A stretch of 64,000 nt of DNA from WFQV01 sp964611145 (GTDB lineage: Bacteria > Bacteroidota > Ignavibacteria > Ignavibacteriales > Melioribacteraceae). Numbering within the stretch: the stretch's first letter is position 1; each line of letters opens with the position of its first letter. The stretch spans positions 46,915 to 110,914 of the forward strand of contig CAZSYM010000004.1 in assembly GCA_964611145.1 (NCBI GenBank), in the 5' to 3' direction. The notes beneath the pieces are model-generated. The model saw only the letters and a program-made list of their open reading frames with translations, ran no database searches and was not told the DNA's origin. The translations under genes were made by a program, and so were the position numbers. Below are positions 44,918 to 54,337 of the stretch, in pieces.

Positions 44918-45910
44918 ATGGAGAAAGCGATGTTTCCGAGATTAAGAATGAGACGTTTGCGTTACAATCCGCTTGTGCGCGACATGGTAAGAGAAACACA
45001 TCTTCGCAAGGAAGATTTAATTTATCCGCTTTTCGTAATGCCCGGAAGCGGAATAAAAAACGAAGTAAAATCCATGCCGGGCGTTTATCAAATGTCAATT
45101 GACGTTTTGGTTGAAGAGTGCAAGGAAGTGCGCGATTTAGGAATTCCCGCTATAATCCTTTTCGGAATCCCCGAACACAAGGACGAAATGGGAAGCGAAG
45201 CCTACGACCCGGAAGGCATTGTTCAGCGAGCGATTCGCGCAATAAAAAAGGAAGTGAAAGATTTGCTTGTGATTACTGACGTTTGTATGTGCGAATACAC
45301 TTCGCACGGGCATTGCGGAATTGTGCGCGACGGAGAAATTTTGAACGACGAAACAATCGAACTGCTTGCGAAAGAAGCTATCACGCACGTTGAAGCGGGC
45401 GCAGATATTGTTGCGCCTTCTGATATGATGGACGGACGCGTGCTTGCAATTCGTCAAGGGCTCGACGCAAAAGGTTACGTGAAAACGCCGATTATGTCTT
45501 ACTCTGTTAAATATGCTTCCGGTTACTACGGACCCTTCCGCGACGCCGCGGAATCCGCTCCCGCTTTCGGCGACAGACGTTCGCACCAAATGGATATTGC
45601 AAATACCGACGAGGCTTTGCGCGAAGCTAAATCGGATATCGAGGAAGGCGCTGATATTATTATGGTTAAGCCCGCCGGTCCGTATCTTGACGTTATCAGA
45701 CGTGTGAAAGAGAATTTCAACATTCCGCTTGCGGCATATCAAGTAAGCGGCGAATATTCAATGATAAAAGCGGCCGGACGTCTCGATTGGATTGACGAAA
45801 AGCGCGTGATGGTTGAGTCGCTTATCGGAATTAAGCGCGCTGGTGCGGATATGATTTTAACTTACTTTGCGAAAGACGTTGCTAAATTAATCGATAAAGG
45901 AGAATTATAA
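44918..45910 (+). CDS. hemB: Delta-aminolevulinic acid dehydratase (porphobilinogen synthase)
   Basis: A 330-residue enzyme that condenses two aminolevulinates. The Schiff-base lysines are in SYSVKYASGYYGPFRDAA and IIMVKPAGPYLD. The cysteine-rich zinc site is present as CMCEYTSHGHCG, so it is a zinc-type enzyme. Length is normal. A short MEKA N-terminus precedes MFPRLRMRRLR, so an ATG four codons later is possible. Its stop shares one base with the hemL start. Confidence 0.98.
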   Translation: MEKAMFPRLRMRRLRYNPLVRDMVRETHLRKEDLIYPLFVMPGSGIKNEVKSMPGVYQMSIDVLVEECKEVRDLGIPAIILFGIPEHKDEMGSEAYDPEGIVQRAIRAIKKEVKDLLVITDVCMCEYTSHGHCGIVRDGEILNDETIELLAKEAITHVEAGADIVAPSDMMDGRVLAIRQGLDAKGYVKTPIMSYSVKYASGYYGPFRDAAESAPAFGDRRSHQMDIANTDEALREAKSDIEEGADIIMVKPAGPYLDVIRRVKENFNIPLAAYQVSGEYSMIKAAGRLDWIDEKRVMVESLIGIKRAGADMILTYFAKDVAKLIDKGEL

Positions 45911-47199
45911 TGAATTACGATAAAAGTTCCGCGCTTTTCGAAGAAGCGCAAAAATATATTCCCGGCGGAGTTAATTCGCCCGTTCGCGCTTTCAAATCGG
46001 TAAAAGGAACGCCGCTTTTTATCGAACGAGGTGAAGGCGCGAAAATGTTCGATGCCGATGGCAACGAATTTATCGATTACATCGGTAGTTGGGGACCGCA
46101 TCTTTTCGGACACAATCCGCAATTCATTGTTAGTGCATTGCAAGACGCACTGAAAAAAGGAACAAGTTTCGGCGCTCCGACGGAGACCGAGATAAAAATG
46201 GCTAAACTTGTAACCGAGCTTGTTCCGTCGGTGGAAAAAGTTCGCATGGTCAATAGCGGAACGGAAGCCACGATGAGCGCAATTCGTCTTGCGCGCGGTT
46301 ACACCGGAAGAAACAAGTTCATCAAGTTCGAAGGCTGTTATCACGGACACGCCGATTATTTTTTGATTAAAGCCGGCTCGGGCGCGTTAACGCTCGGCGT
46401 TCCCAATAGCCCGGGAGTTACCGAAGGTAATGCAAAAGATACGCTTGTGGCGCGTTACAACGACATCAATTCGGTTTACGAACTTGTTGAGAAAAACAAA
46501 GACGAAATTGCCGCGATAATCATTGAACCCGTTGCGGGAAATATGGGCGTTGTGCCTGCGGATAAAGAATTCTTGCAAGCGTTGCGCAACCTTTGCAACG
46601 AGGAGAAAATCGTTCTCATTTTCGACGAAGTGATGAGCGGTTTTCGCGTTGCAAAAGGCGGCGCGCAAGAGGTTTACGGTATCGGCGCGGATTTGGTTAC
46701 GTTCGGGAAAATTATCGGCGGCGGCTTGCCCGTGGGCGCGTTCGGCGGGAAAAAAGAAATTATGGACACGCTTGCGCCGGTCGGCCCGGTTTATCAAGCC
46801 GGAACGTTAAGCGGAAATCCGCTTGCAATGGCGGCGGGAGTTGCGGCGTTGACGTACATAAAAAATAATCCGCAAATTTACGACGAACTCGAACGGAAGG
46901 CTCAATTTATTGAAAAAGCGTTTTCGGAAAATTTGGCGAAACTCGGGAAAAAATTCGCAATGAACCGCGTCGGCTCGATGAGTTGCATGTTCTTTACCGA
47001 AGAGCCCGTAACCGATTTCGAAAGCGCGGTGAAATCGGATACTGAACTTTACGCGAAATATTTTCACGGAATGTTGCGCCGCGGCGTTTATCTTGCGCCT
47101 TCGCAGTTCGAGGCAATGTTTATTTCAACCGCCCACTCCGACGAATTACTCGAAAGAACGGCGGAAGCGCATTATGAAACGCTAAAAGAAATTTTGTAG
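45910..47199 (+). CDS. hemL: Glutamate-1-semialdehyde 2,1-aminomutase
   Basis: A 429-residue PLP enzyme that makes 5-aminolevulinate from glutamate-1-semialdehyde. Conserved segments are YIPGGVNSPVRAFKSV, MVNSGTEATMSAIRLARG, FDEVMSGFRVA and VTFGKIIGGGLPVGAFGG, with the PLP lysine. It has a TAATG junction with hemB. It completes the set from glutamyl-tRNA to heme and is the last gene of the operon. Confidence 0.98.
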   Translation: MNYDKSSALFEEAQKYIPGGVNSPVRAFKSVKGTPLFIERGEGAKMFDADGNEFIDYIGSWGPHLFGHNPQFIVSALQDALKKGTSFGAPTETEIKMAKLVTELVPSVEKVRMVNSGTEATMSAIRLARGYTGRNKFIKFEGCYHGHADYFLIKAGSGALTLGVPNSPGVTEGNAKDTLVARYNDINSVYELVEKNKDEIAAIIIEPVAGNMGVVPADKEFLQALRNLCNEEKIVLIFDEVMSGFRVAKGGAQEVYGIGADLVTFGKIIGGGLPVGAFGGKKEIMDTLAPVGPVYQAGTLSGNPLAMAAGVAALTYIKNNPQIYDELERKAQFIEKAFSENLAKLGKKFAMNRVGSMSCMFFTEEPVTDFESAVKSDTELYAKYFHGMLRRGVYLAPSQFEAMFISTAHSDELLERTAEAHYETLKEIL

Positions 47200-47262
47200 T
47201 GGTAAGGAATTCTAAGCGAGAATCTAATTTCCCGGAATTCTTTGGTTTGAAATAGGGGAAGA

Positions 47263-47300
47263 AAGCGTGGGGCAAATTAAGTATATTTTGTCCCACGCTT
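47263..47300. terminator. Long hairpin between hemL and transketolase
   Basis: A 14-bp stem (AAGCGTGGGGCAAA / TTTGTCCCACGCTT, with one G-T pair) and a 10-base loop sits between two converging genes. There is no T run on either side, so it may block or end transcription from both directions without the classical signal. Confidence 0.55.
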
Positions 47301-47316
47301 CATAGGCTGAATTTTG

Positions 47317-49305
47317 TTAGAAAAACTCTTGAACCGTTTCCAAAATTTTTTCTACTGTGAAGCCATATTTTTCAAAAAGTATTTTGTAAGGAGCGGAAGC
47401 GCCGTATTTTTCTACGGAAATGATTTTCCCCTTGCAACCGGCATATTTTTCCCAACCTTGAGAGACTCCCGCCTCTATTATTATTCTGTTCTGTATGTTT
47501 TCGGGCAATACTTCCCGTTTATATTCGTCGCTTTGCATTTCGAATATTTCTGTACTCGGCATACTTACGACGCGTACGCTTTTACCTTCTTTTTCCAGTA
47601 CCTCCGCTGCCTCCAGAGCAAGTGCCACTTCCGAACCCGTAGCAATAATAATGATGTTTGCCGTGGTATCTTTTTCATGTTTAAGAATATAAGCGCCTTT
47701 CAGAGTACCTTCTGCATCCGTGTATTTTCCCCTATCCAGAATGGGCAATTTCTGTCTGGAAAGAATTAATGCAACGGGCTGGTTTTTAGTCTCTATGGCT
47801 ATCTTCCATGCGTACACGGTTTCGTTTGCATCTGCGGGGCGTAATACGATAAGTCCCGGGATTGCCCGTAAGGAAGCCAAATGCTCGATAGGTTGATGTG
47901 TCGGTCCGTCTTCACCGAGTCCAATGCTATCGTGAGTGAAAACATAAATTACACGAAGATGAGACATTGCGGCAAGACGTATGGCAGGGCGTAAATAATC
48001 GGAAAAGACGAGAAATGTTCCGCCGTAGGGGATTATTCCGCCGTAATATGCCATACCGTTCATTATTGCGGCCATTCCGTGTTCTCGAATGCCGAAGTGA
48101 ATGTTACGTGCAAGGTAATTATTTGCGGAGAAGTCTTTGTAATTTTTTAGATAAGTGTTGTTTGAAGGATGTAAATCCGCGGAACCTCCGAAAAGCTCGG
48201 GCAATTGTTCCGCCAATGAATTCAGAACCTTCCCCGAAGCGGAGCGAGTGGCGACATTTTCTCCGTAATTTTTGAATTCTTCCCATTTGAGTTCGGGAAT
48301 TTCACTTTGGAAAATTCGCTTGAACTCTCTCGCTTCGGTAGGATATTTGGATTGATATGCGTCGAATTTACTTTGCCATACGTCCTCGTAACTTTGGAAG
48401 TTTGGCAATAGACTTTCAAAAAATTCTTTTACGTCTTCGGGTATAAAAAATTCTTTGTTTTCGTCCCAGCCCAAATTTTTCTTTGTTAGGCGAACTTCTT
48501 CTTCTCCGAGGGGCGAGCCGTGGACGGAAGCGGTATCCTGCTTGTGCGGACTTCCATAACCGATGTGAGTATCCGTAATAATTAAATGGGGTTTGCCCGC
48601 AACGGCTTTGGCGGTTTTGACGGCACTTTCCAAAGCGGACAAATCGTTTACGTCGGTAACGTGTTGCACATGCCAGCCGTACGCTTCGAATCTTTTGGCT
48701 ACGTCTTCACTCATTGCCAAATCGGTACTGCCGTCGATAGTAATTTTATTGTTATCGTAAAAGACAATAAGATTGTCCAATTTGTTATGCCCGGCGAAAG
48801 CCGCCGTTTCGTGAGAGATGCCTTCCATTAAATCCCCGTCTCCGGCGATTACATAGATATAATGGTCAAGGAGTTGAATATCTTCTTTATTGAACATTGC
48901 TCCCAGATGCTTTTCCGCCGTTGCCATACCCACGGCATTGGAGAATCCCTGTCCCAAAGGTCCGGTGGTTGTTTCCACACCGGGAGTTAAACCGAACTCG
49001 GGATGTCCGGGAGTAATGCTTCCCCATTGCCTGAAATTTTTTAAATCTTCCAACGATATTTCGTAACCTGTAAGATGTAGAATTCCGTAAAGCAACATGC
49101 TACCGTGTCCTGCGGAAAGAACAAATCTATCCCGATTTATCCATTTTGGATTTTTAGGATTGTGTTTCATTATTTTGGAATAAAGCAAGAATGCTATGGG
49201 GGCGCATCCCATCGGCATGCCGGGATGTCCGGAATTTGCTTTTTGAATTGCATCTACCGCTAAAAATCTTAAAGTGTTAATCGCTTTCTTTTCAATCTCT
49301 TTCAT
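47317..49305 (-). CDS. tkt: Transketolase
   Basis: A 662-residue thiamine-diphosphate enzyme. The start is 49305 (MKEIEKKAINTLRFLAVDAIQ), after a GGGAG ribosome binding site; an upstream extension of 16 codons in the same frame is rejected. Markers are the N-terminal ANSGHPGMPMG, the ThDP motif GDGDLMEGISHE, and the second-domain FVFSDYLRPAIR and EDGPTHQPIEHL. It moves two-carbon units in the pentose phosphate pathway. It follows two unknown genes on the same strand. Confidence 0.97.
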   Translation of the reverse strand: MKEIEKKAINTLRFLAVDAIQKANSGHPGMPMGCAPIAFLLYSKIMKHNPKNPKWINRDRFVLSAGHGSMLLYGILHLTGYEISLEDLKNFRQWGSITPGHPEFGLTPGVETTTGPLGQGFSNAVGMATAEKHLGAMFNKEDIQLLDHYIYVIAGDGDLMEGISHETAAFAGHNKLDNLIVFYDNNKITIDGSTDLAMSEDVAKRFEAYGWHVQHVTDVNDLSALESAVKTAKAVAGKPHLIITDTHIGYGSPHKQDTASVHGSPLGEEEVRLTKKNLGWDENKEFFIPEDVKEFFESLLPNFQSYEDVWQSKFDAYQSKYPTEAREFKRIFQSEIPELKWEEFKNYGENVATRSASGKVLNSLAEQLPELFGGSADLHPSNNTYLKNYKDFSANNYLARNIHFGIREHGMAAIMNGMAYYGGIIPYGGTFLVFSDYLRPAIRLAAMSHLRVIYVFTHDSIGLGEDGPTHQPIEHLASLRAIPGLIVLRPADANETVYAWKIAIETKNQPVALILSRQKLPILDRGKYTDAEGTLKGAYILKHEKDTTANIIIIATGSEVALALEAAEVLEKEGKSVRVVSMPSTEIFEMQSDEYKREVLPENIQNRIIIEAGVSQGWEKYAGCKGKIISVEKYGASAPYKILFEKYGFTVEKILETVQEFF

Positions 49306-49318
49306 TTTTATCTCCCGA

Positions 49319-49657
49319 TTATTTTTCCGTTCCGTCCCAAATTTCCCCGTCAACTACGGGAGTTACACATATAAGGGGATTTTCGGGAACGTCGTATGTT
49401 TGGAAAATATTTTCAAAAAGTTGGAAGTGCATTCCCTGTTTTTCCAACTTGTAAAATTTGTTGTAACTCATAAATTTACCCAGTCGATTTACGGGTGCGG
49501 GGAAATCCTCCGCTTTATCGAAATCCTCGCGGACTCGCGATTTTAGGAATTGTATTTTATCCTCGTCGTCTCCTTCTTCCGAGTAAGAAATAGCACGAAA
49601 CCCCACGACGTCGTTTTTTTCGATAATCAGATAAATATTTAAAATTGTTTCTTTCAT
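49319..49657 (-). CDS. Hypothetical protein
   Basis: A 112-residue soluble protein I do not recognise. It starts with a strand-like MKETILNIYLIIEK and has an acidic stretch SEEGDDEDK. It sits 10 bases after a membrane protein gene and 13 bases before the start of tkt, so it is probably co-transcribed. No signal peptide or membrane segment. Confidence 0.6.
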   Translation of the reverse strand: MKETILNIYLIIEKNDVVGFRAISYSEEGDDEDKIQFLKSRVREDFDKAEDFPAPVNRLGKFMSYNKFYKLEKQGMHFQLFENIFQTYDVPENPLICVTPVVDGEIWDGTEK

Positions 49658-49667
49658 TTAATAAGGG

Positions 49668-50441
49668 TTATTTTGCTTCCGCTGTTTTGAAAGTCGCTAC
49701 GTTTTCGTCGGAAATTTTTTTCCGTTCTCTGTTGTTTATGATGAAATATGCCAACGTAAGGGCAAGTATAAAAGCTTGTTTGCAAAGAATGCTTTCCACC
49801 GCAAAACGGTAGGTATCGCTTATGTACAATACTATAAATGTCGGCGTGAAAGTTAAATACCACCCGATGGTGAGAATAAGAGTTAACCTTTTTTTTGTGT
49901 TGTTGTCTTTGATTTTCACATATTGCCAGGGAAGAATAACAAATACCGCCCAGATAGGTAGATAGTAAAAAATACCGTAAAGGAATTCGGCGGGATATTT
50001 ATAAGCGGCATAAATGGCTGTGCATTTTACCAGCTCTGTTTCACCGATGTTTAAAAGGTAATAAACGGAAAAGAGAACGGCCGGAAGAAAAAGCAGTTTT
50101 TCACCTTTAAAATGTAGTTGGTAAAAATCGTTTATGAAATAAAGTCCCAATGGCGGGAGAAAAGTAATAACGGTCAATGCCAAATAAACGGGGGTGTTGG
50201 AAGTGGTGCCCGTATAGCAAATTAAGAATTCCAGCAATTGATAAGCAAAAAGCAAAAATAGCAGGGCGAGAGCCAAACGGTTGGTATGATTTTTTTCACT
50301 TACCAATAAAAGGTTTAGAATCAAAACAAGTTCAATAGAAGCTATTAAAAGCGAAACTACACCGTTAAAATTAAAGAGTTCCATTTGCCTAATTTGAAAA
50401 ATTAAAAAACCAATAATAAGAATGGTAAGAGCGATTCGCAA
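49668..50441 (-). CDS. Seven-helix membrane protein, unknown
   Basis: A 257-residue integral membrane protein with about seven hydrophobic segments. The layout recalls the N-terminal 7TM sensor parts of some histidine kinases and of Bacteroidota regulators (ALTVITFLPPLGLYFI, with PP in a helix), but no kinase or output domain is attached. The start is uncertain: the frame opens with TTG and no ribosome binding site is seen. It is the first gene of a unit with the 112-residue protein and possibly tkt. Function unknown. Confidence 0.6.
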   Translation of the reverse strand: MRIALTILIIGFLIFQIRQMELFNFNGVVSLLIASIELVLILNLLLVSEKNHTNRLALALLFLLFAYQLLEFLICYTGTTSNTPVYLALTVITFLPPLGLYFINDFYQLHFKGEKLLFLPAVLFSVYYLLNIGETELVKCTAIYAAYKYPAEFLYGIFYYLPIWAVFVILPWQYVKIKDNNTKKRLTLILTIGWYLTFTPTFIVLYISDTYRFAVESILCKQAFILALTLAYFIINNRERKKISDENVATFKTAEAK

Positions 50442-50480
50442 GATGGAAACGAGTTTTGCATTTCGCTTTTTTCAGAAAAG

Positions 50481-50520
50481 ATATAAAAAGAGACGCTCTT
50501 GGGAGCGCCTCTTTTCTTTT
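50481..50520 (-). terminator. Terminator of the 1271-residue adhesin-like gene
   Basis: On the minus strand, AAAAGAGGCGCTC pairs with GAGCGTCTCTTTT across a four-base loop, with one G-T pair, and is followed by Ts. It lies directly after the stop at 50522. Confidence 0.88.
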
Positions 50521-50521
50521 T

Positions 50522-53500
50522 TTATTTTAATAATAGCATTTTTCTTACTGTGGAAAAGTTCCCGGCATTCATCCGATAAAAATAAATTCCTGAAGGTAGA
50601 TTTCTCCCGTCGAATTTTACCGTGTAACTTCCTCCCGTGAGCTCTTTGTTTACCAGAATTGCTATTCTTTGTCCCAAAGCATTGTACACTGAGAGTGTTA
50701 CGTGAATTCCTTTCCCTTTTGTTTGACCATTTTCAATTTTTGTGGGAATTGTATATTTTATCGTTGTTGTTGGATTAAATGGATTAGGATAATTTTGCAA
50801 CAGCTCAAACTTGTAGGGAGTAGAAGTAGGATTTGAAACTCCCAGTAATGCGTTTTCTGTTTTGTACAATTTACCATCTTCCGTTGCTGCGAAAAGGATA
50901 TTTGGTGTTTCGCCTTGTATTACGGAAGTTACTCCCATACCGGCTAATCCTAATTTATGCCATACAGATGCGGTCCCTTTTCTAAGTGTACCACCGTTTT
51001 TAGCTACAAAAACGCCACTAGACCAGGAGCTTGCAAAAAGATTGTTGTCAGCATCTATTTTGAAGCTATAAATGTAACGAGCTGTTACTCCGAAATCCTT
51101 TTCCCAACTATTGCCATCGTCGATAGAACTATAGATACCGTTTCCGTATGTGCCTGCAAACAGGTAACCTTTTGAATTTACGGCGAGTGTCCAGATAAAT
51201 CGGTAGTCAATATTAACGTTCTCGAAGTTTTTACCGCCATCCGTGGAACGATAAATACCCGAATCAAAACTACCTAAAATTATGGTTCCTTTGTCTGTTA
51301 CAACAATAGAAGTAAATGGTATTCCTACCAAGTTATCATTGATATTTTTCCATGTTGTCCCATTATCCTCGGAATAGTAAACGCCACCGCCCCACGTTGC
51401 GGCATAGACTTTATTATCTTTAACGAATATAGAGCGAATTTCAATATTGTTACCAAATGCTAATTTCCAATTTTTCCCATTGTCGGAGGAAACGTACAAT
51501 CCTTGTTCAGTTCCTGCATAAATGTAATCTCCATCTACTCCGAGTGACCAAATGTATTTGACCGACATTTGGGGATTAATAAGCGACCATGTTCCGCCTT
51601 CATCGGCTGAGCGATAAATCTTACCGCCCCAGTTCCCTGTAAGCATCTTACCGTCTTTATCTCGCACCATTGTCCAGATTAAATCTCCGTTGCCAGAATT
51701 TCCTACAAGTTTCCATTCAACGCCGGTATTATTAATTGTGTCCTTGGCGGCAAATGATATTGAGACAGATGCATAATCATCCTCCTTTTCGACGCCGTTT
51801 CCGGGTTTAGAATCGGGGTCTTCCTCGTCCACTTTAACAATTTCTGCGATATTTACTAGTATTGAATCGGAAGGGATTAATCCTTTGAAGAGAACATTAT
51901 TATATTGAGCGGCTCCCTCTAGTGCGCGAGTAATCATTTGTCCGTTTTGAACTCCACTTACGAAGTTGATGTGGGCTTTCGGAGCAAGAATGCTACCGGT
52001 TACGTCAATTCCACGAATACGGATGTTTTTTGCCTCATAGAAATTATAGAGTACGTTTGATATATCCGTTCCACTTACAACGAGCCCTCCGCCCCAATCA
52101 ATATTGTCTCCGCTTATGTTTATGAGGGCGACTGCTCCGTTTGGCACGCTGATTACAAATTCTGTGGCGGCAGAAATATCTTCCCCTTTTACGCTGAATA
52201 CATTCAGGAATGGATTTGTACCTGTGCATGATAATTGGGTGTAAGTCATTTCTGTTGTGCCATTAACGGAATAGGAGGAAAGAGTGTTTGATAGATTCAG
52301 TAAGTAGCTTTCTGCGTCAGTAAAATCAATTACGGTGTCTTGTTTTACTTCACCATTTACTATTTCTACATTGCTGTCTGGCAGGTTTGTCTCGTGCTCG
52401 TATAATACATTACCGCCGTAAATAACGCCACCAATGTAAGTTAAATTGTAACCCGCAATCAGAACGCCGTTAGTATCGGGGGAATTTCTTAATTCATACC
52501 CTACGGTAAAATTGTCAAAAATCCCTTCTTTCCCAATAGCTAATCGACCTTCGGCATCTGCGCTATATTGTTGCATTGTATCTATTACAAACACGTTGAA
52601 CTTGGCCGCTTTCCCTAAATCTACAGCGCTTTCTGAAATGTCTTCCAAATTTATTTGTGCGCTTAATTCCAATTTTGCGCTTGAACCATTTGCAAGTTCC
52701 GATATAGTCCACAATTTTGTTTTTGTGTCGTATTCTCCCGTAGTAGCAGAATATTGTATGAATTTCATTCCGTCAGGGAGCTCATCATAAATGCTGATAT
52801 TGTGAGCTGTTTGGGGACCGCTGTTTTTTACGGTTAAAGTAAACGTTACAATGTCACCATCTTTTGGAGTATTATTGTCGACGGTATTTGTTAAGCTTAG
52901 ATCAGCTTTCGGGTTTGCAGGGGGCTCGCCGTAACCTATAATGTGTTGTTCGTCTATGGCATTGGACGGATTAGTTGATACGGTAAAGGCGGCATCTTCA
53001 AAATCTCTATCTCCCCACGGTTGTATTATATCTTCGATACCGAATATGAATTTTCCCGTAGGATTGTCCTTGTACATGACAACATGCCTGTCATATTCTG
53101 GCGATTCTATATTTATTGCGTCATCGGACGAGAAACATTTTTTCCCACTGAATTCGGTTTTGATTTTACCGCCCGAAAATCCATTGGCATATAAGAACCA
53201 GTGTATAACAGTACCAGCAGAGAAATGTCCAATTTTAACTTTGTTCCCCCGAACTAAACAGCGATCACGTCCAATAAAGGAAACATTGGGGAAAATGATT
53301 GTGATTTTACCGTCTGCAAGCTCTCGGAATGATCTTGGAATATGTTTATATACACCTTTTTCTCGCGTAGGATTGTTATAAAGCGTCATGTCATAGCCTT
53401 TACCGAGGGGAGCTTTGTTAATGGCAGTAGCATTATCGCCGTTATTGAAGTCGAACCAGCAAATTACGTCGCTGTTCAAATTGATGTTCGAAGGTAAATT

Positions 53501-54337
53501 AATAGTACTTTTCCCCTTATTGTATCTTTCCAAGATTTGTTCTTCACTAAGTACTTTATTATACATTACAATTTCGTCAAGATTTCCATTTAAGTACCAA
53601 TAAGAACCGCTCCAACTAACCGTTATGTCATTATTTTTAGAGGGTAATGTTCCTCCGACACCATTTTCCCTTGCTAGTTGTCCGTTTATGTATAGCTTTA
53701 CCAAAGAATAAGAGCCTTTATCTTCTACTGTGGCAACCACATGATTCCAAACATTTTTTTCTAGTTTAATGCTTGTACTGATAGTTGTTGAATTAATCCA
53801 AAAATATAACCTTGAATATGCTACGTATAATTGAAATACCCCATAGCGTCTTATTATGGAGAATCTATCATCGTTAAGTGGTAATACCCATGCTTCGACT
53901 GTGATATTTGTGTTATTCATCGCATCGTAGAAAGGTACTTCCCCATATTGGTCTTCCCCATTCAAGCGCAAAGATTTATCACTTGTTGTATAGGCAGTAT
54001 CGTTGGGATTGTATGAATAGTAGCCCAAGACGTTTTGATATCCTGCAGTTTCGTTCAAAAAGGTTACATAAACATCTGCATCTTCTTTTAGTTCAACATG
54101 ATTCATTGCGGAATCGTCATAGAGTTCTGGATGATGTGTAAAAATGCTGGTTGCGGCTCGCATTATGTTTTTGAAACGAGCCATGAACTTCCCATCAAAT
54201 GTGTCATTTTGTGCCTCTAGATAACTTGGCTTTCCCATTTTGTCCCACTCACCCAACACAGAATATTTGAAATTGAAGGATTGAGCAGACAAATTGGAAG
54301 AAATAAGTAACGCGAGGAGAAAAGTTAATTTTTTCAT
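50522..54337 (-). CDS. T9SS-exported multidomain adhesin-like protein
   Basis: A 1271-residue surface protein with an AGGAG ribosome binding site and a signal peptide ending LSAQS. Domains in order: LamG/laminin-like (about 105-280, TNITVEAWVLPL, LDEIVMYNKVLSEEQI); a DUF11-type repeat (about 480-575, PKDGDIVTFTLTVKNSGPQTA); a choice-of-anchor A-like domain (about 610-835, FTVGYELRNS, GSILAPKAHINF); and a BNR/Ycf48-like propeller with repeated S.D.G.TW motifs (about 880-1150). A T9SS type A tail follows from about 1183 (NYPNPFNPTT). The mix suggests adhesion or binding at the cell surface; ligand unknown. Confidence 0.9.
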   Translation of the reverse strand: MKKLTFLLALLISSNLSAQSFNFKYSVLGEWDKMGKPSYLEAQNDTFDGKFMARFKNIMRAATSIFTHHPELYDDSAMNHVELKEDADVYVTFLNETAGYQNVLGYYSYNPNDTAYTTSDKSLRLNGEDQYGEVPFYDAMNNTNITVEAWVLPLNDDRFSIIRRYGVFQLYVAYSRLYFWINSTTISTSIKLEKNVWNHVVATVEDKGSYSLVKLYINGQLARENGVGGTLPSKNNDITVSWSGSYWYLNGNLDEIVMYNKVLSEEQILERYNKGKSTINLPSNINLNSDVICWFDFNNGDNATAINKAPLGKGYDMTLYNNPTREKGVYKHIPRSFRELADGKITIIFPNVSFIGRDRCLVRGNKVKIGHFSAGTVIHWFLYANGFSGGKIKTEFSGKKCFSSDDAINIESPEYDRHVVMYKDNPTGKFIFGIEDIIQPWGDRDFEDAAFTVSTNPSNAIDEQHIIGYGEPPANPKADLSLTNTVDNNTPKDGDIVTFTLTVKNSGPQTAHNISIYDELPDGMKFIQYSATTGEYDTKTKLWTISELANGSSAKLELSAQINLEDISESAVDLGKAAKFNVFVIDTMQQYSADAEGRLAIGKEGIFDNFTVGYELRNSPDTNGVLIAGYNLTYIGGVIYGGNVLYEHETNLPDSNVEIVNGEVKQDTVIDFTDAESYLLNLSNTLSSYSVNGTTEMTYTQLSCTGTNPFLNVFSVKGEDISAATEFVISVPNGAVALINISGDNIDWGGGLVVSGTDISNVLYNFYEAKNIRIRGIDVTGSILAPKAHINFVSGVQNGQMITRALEGAAQYNNVLFKGLIPSDSILVNIAEIVKVDEEDPDSKPGNGVEKEDDYASVSISFAAKDTINNTGVEWKLVGNSGNGDLIWTMVRDKDGKMLTGNWGGKIYRSADEGGTWSLINPQMSVKYIWSLGVDGDYIYAGTEQGLYVSSDNGKNWKLAFGNNIEIRSIFVKDNKVYAATWGGGVYYSEDNGTTWKNINDNLVGIPFTSIVVTDKGTIILGSFDSGIYRSTDGGKNFENVNIDYRFIWTLAVNSKGYLFAGTYGNGIYSSIDDGNSWEKDFGVTARYIYSFKIDADNNLFASSWSSGVFVAKNGGTLRKGTASVWHKLGLAGMGVTSVIQGETPNILFAATEDGKLYKTENALLGVSNPTSTPYKFELLQNYPNPFNPTTTIKYTIPTKIENGQTKGKGIHVTLSVYNALGQRIAILVNKELTGGSYTVKFDGRNLPSGIYFYRMNAGNFSTVRKMLLLK

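Larger units (their letters stand above)
37760..47199 (+). other. Compositionally distinct segment (hemA 3' part to hemL)
   Basis: Codon use changes inside hemA and stays different through hemL, being rich in GCG (Ala), CGC (Arg) and GAA (Glu). In hemA alone, Ala codons go from 2 GCG of 10 before the switch to 11 of 16 after it. The upstream hemX-like gene and the downstream tkt gene look like the rest of the window. The left boundary is approximate (37.75-37.85 kb). The cause is not known. Confidence 0.65.
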
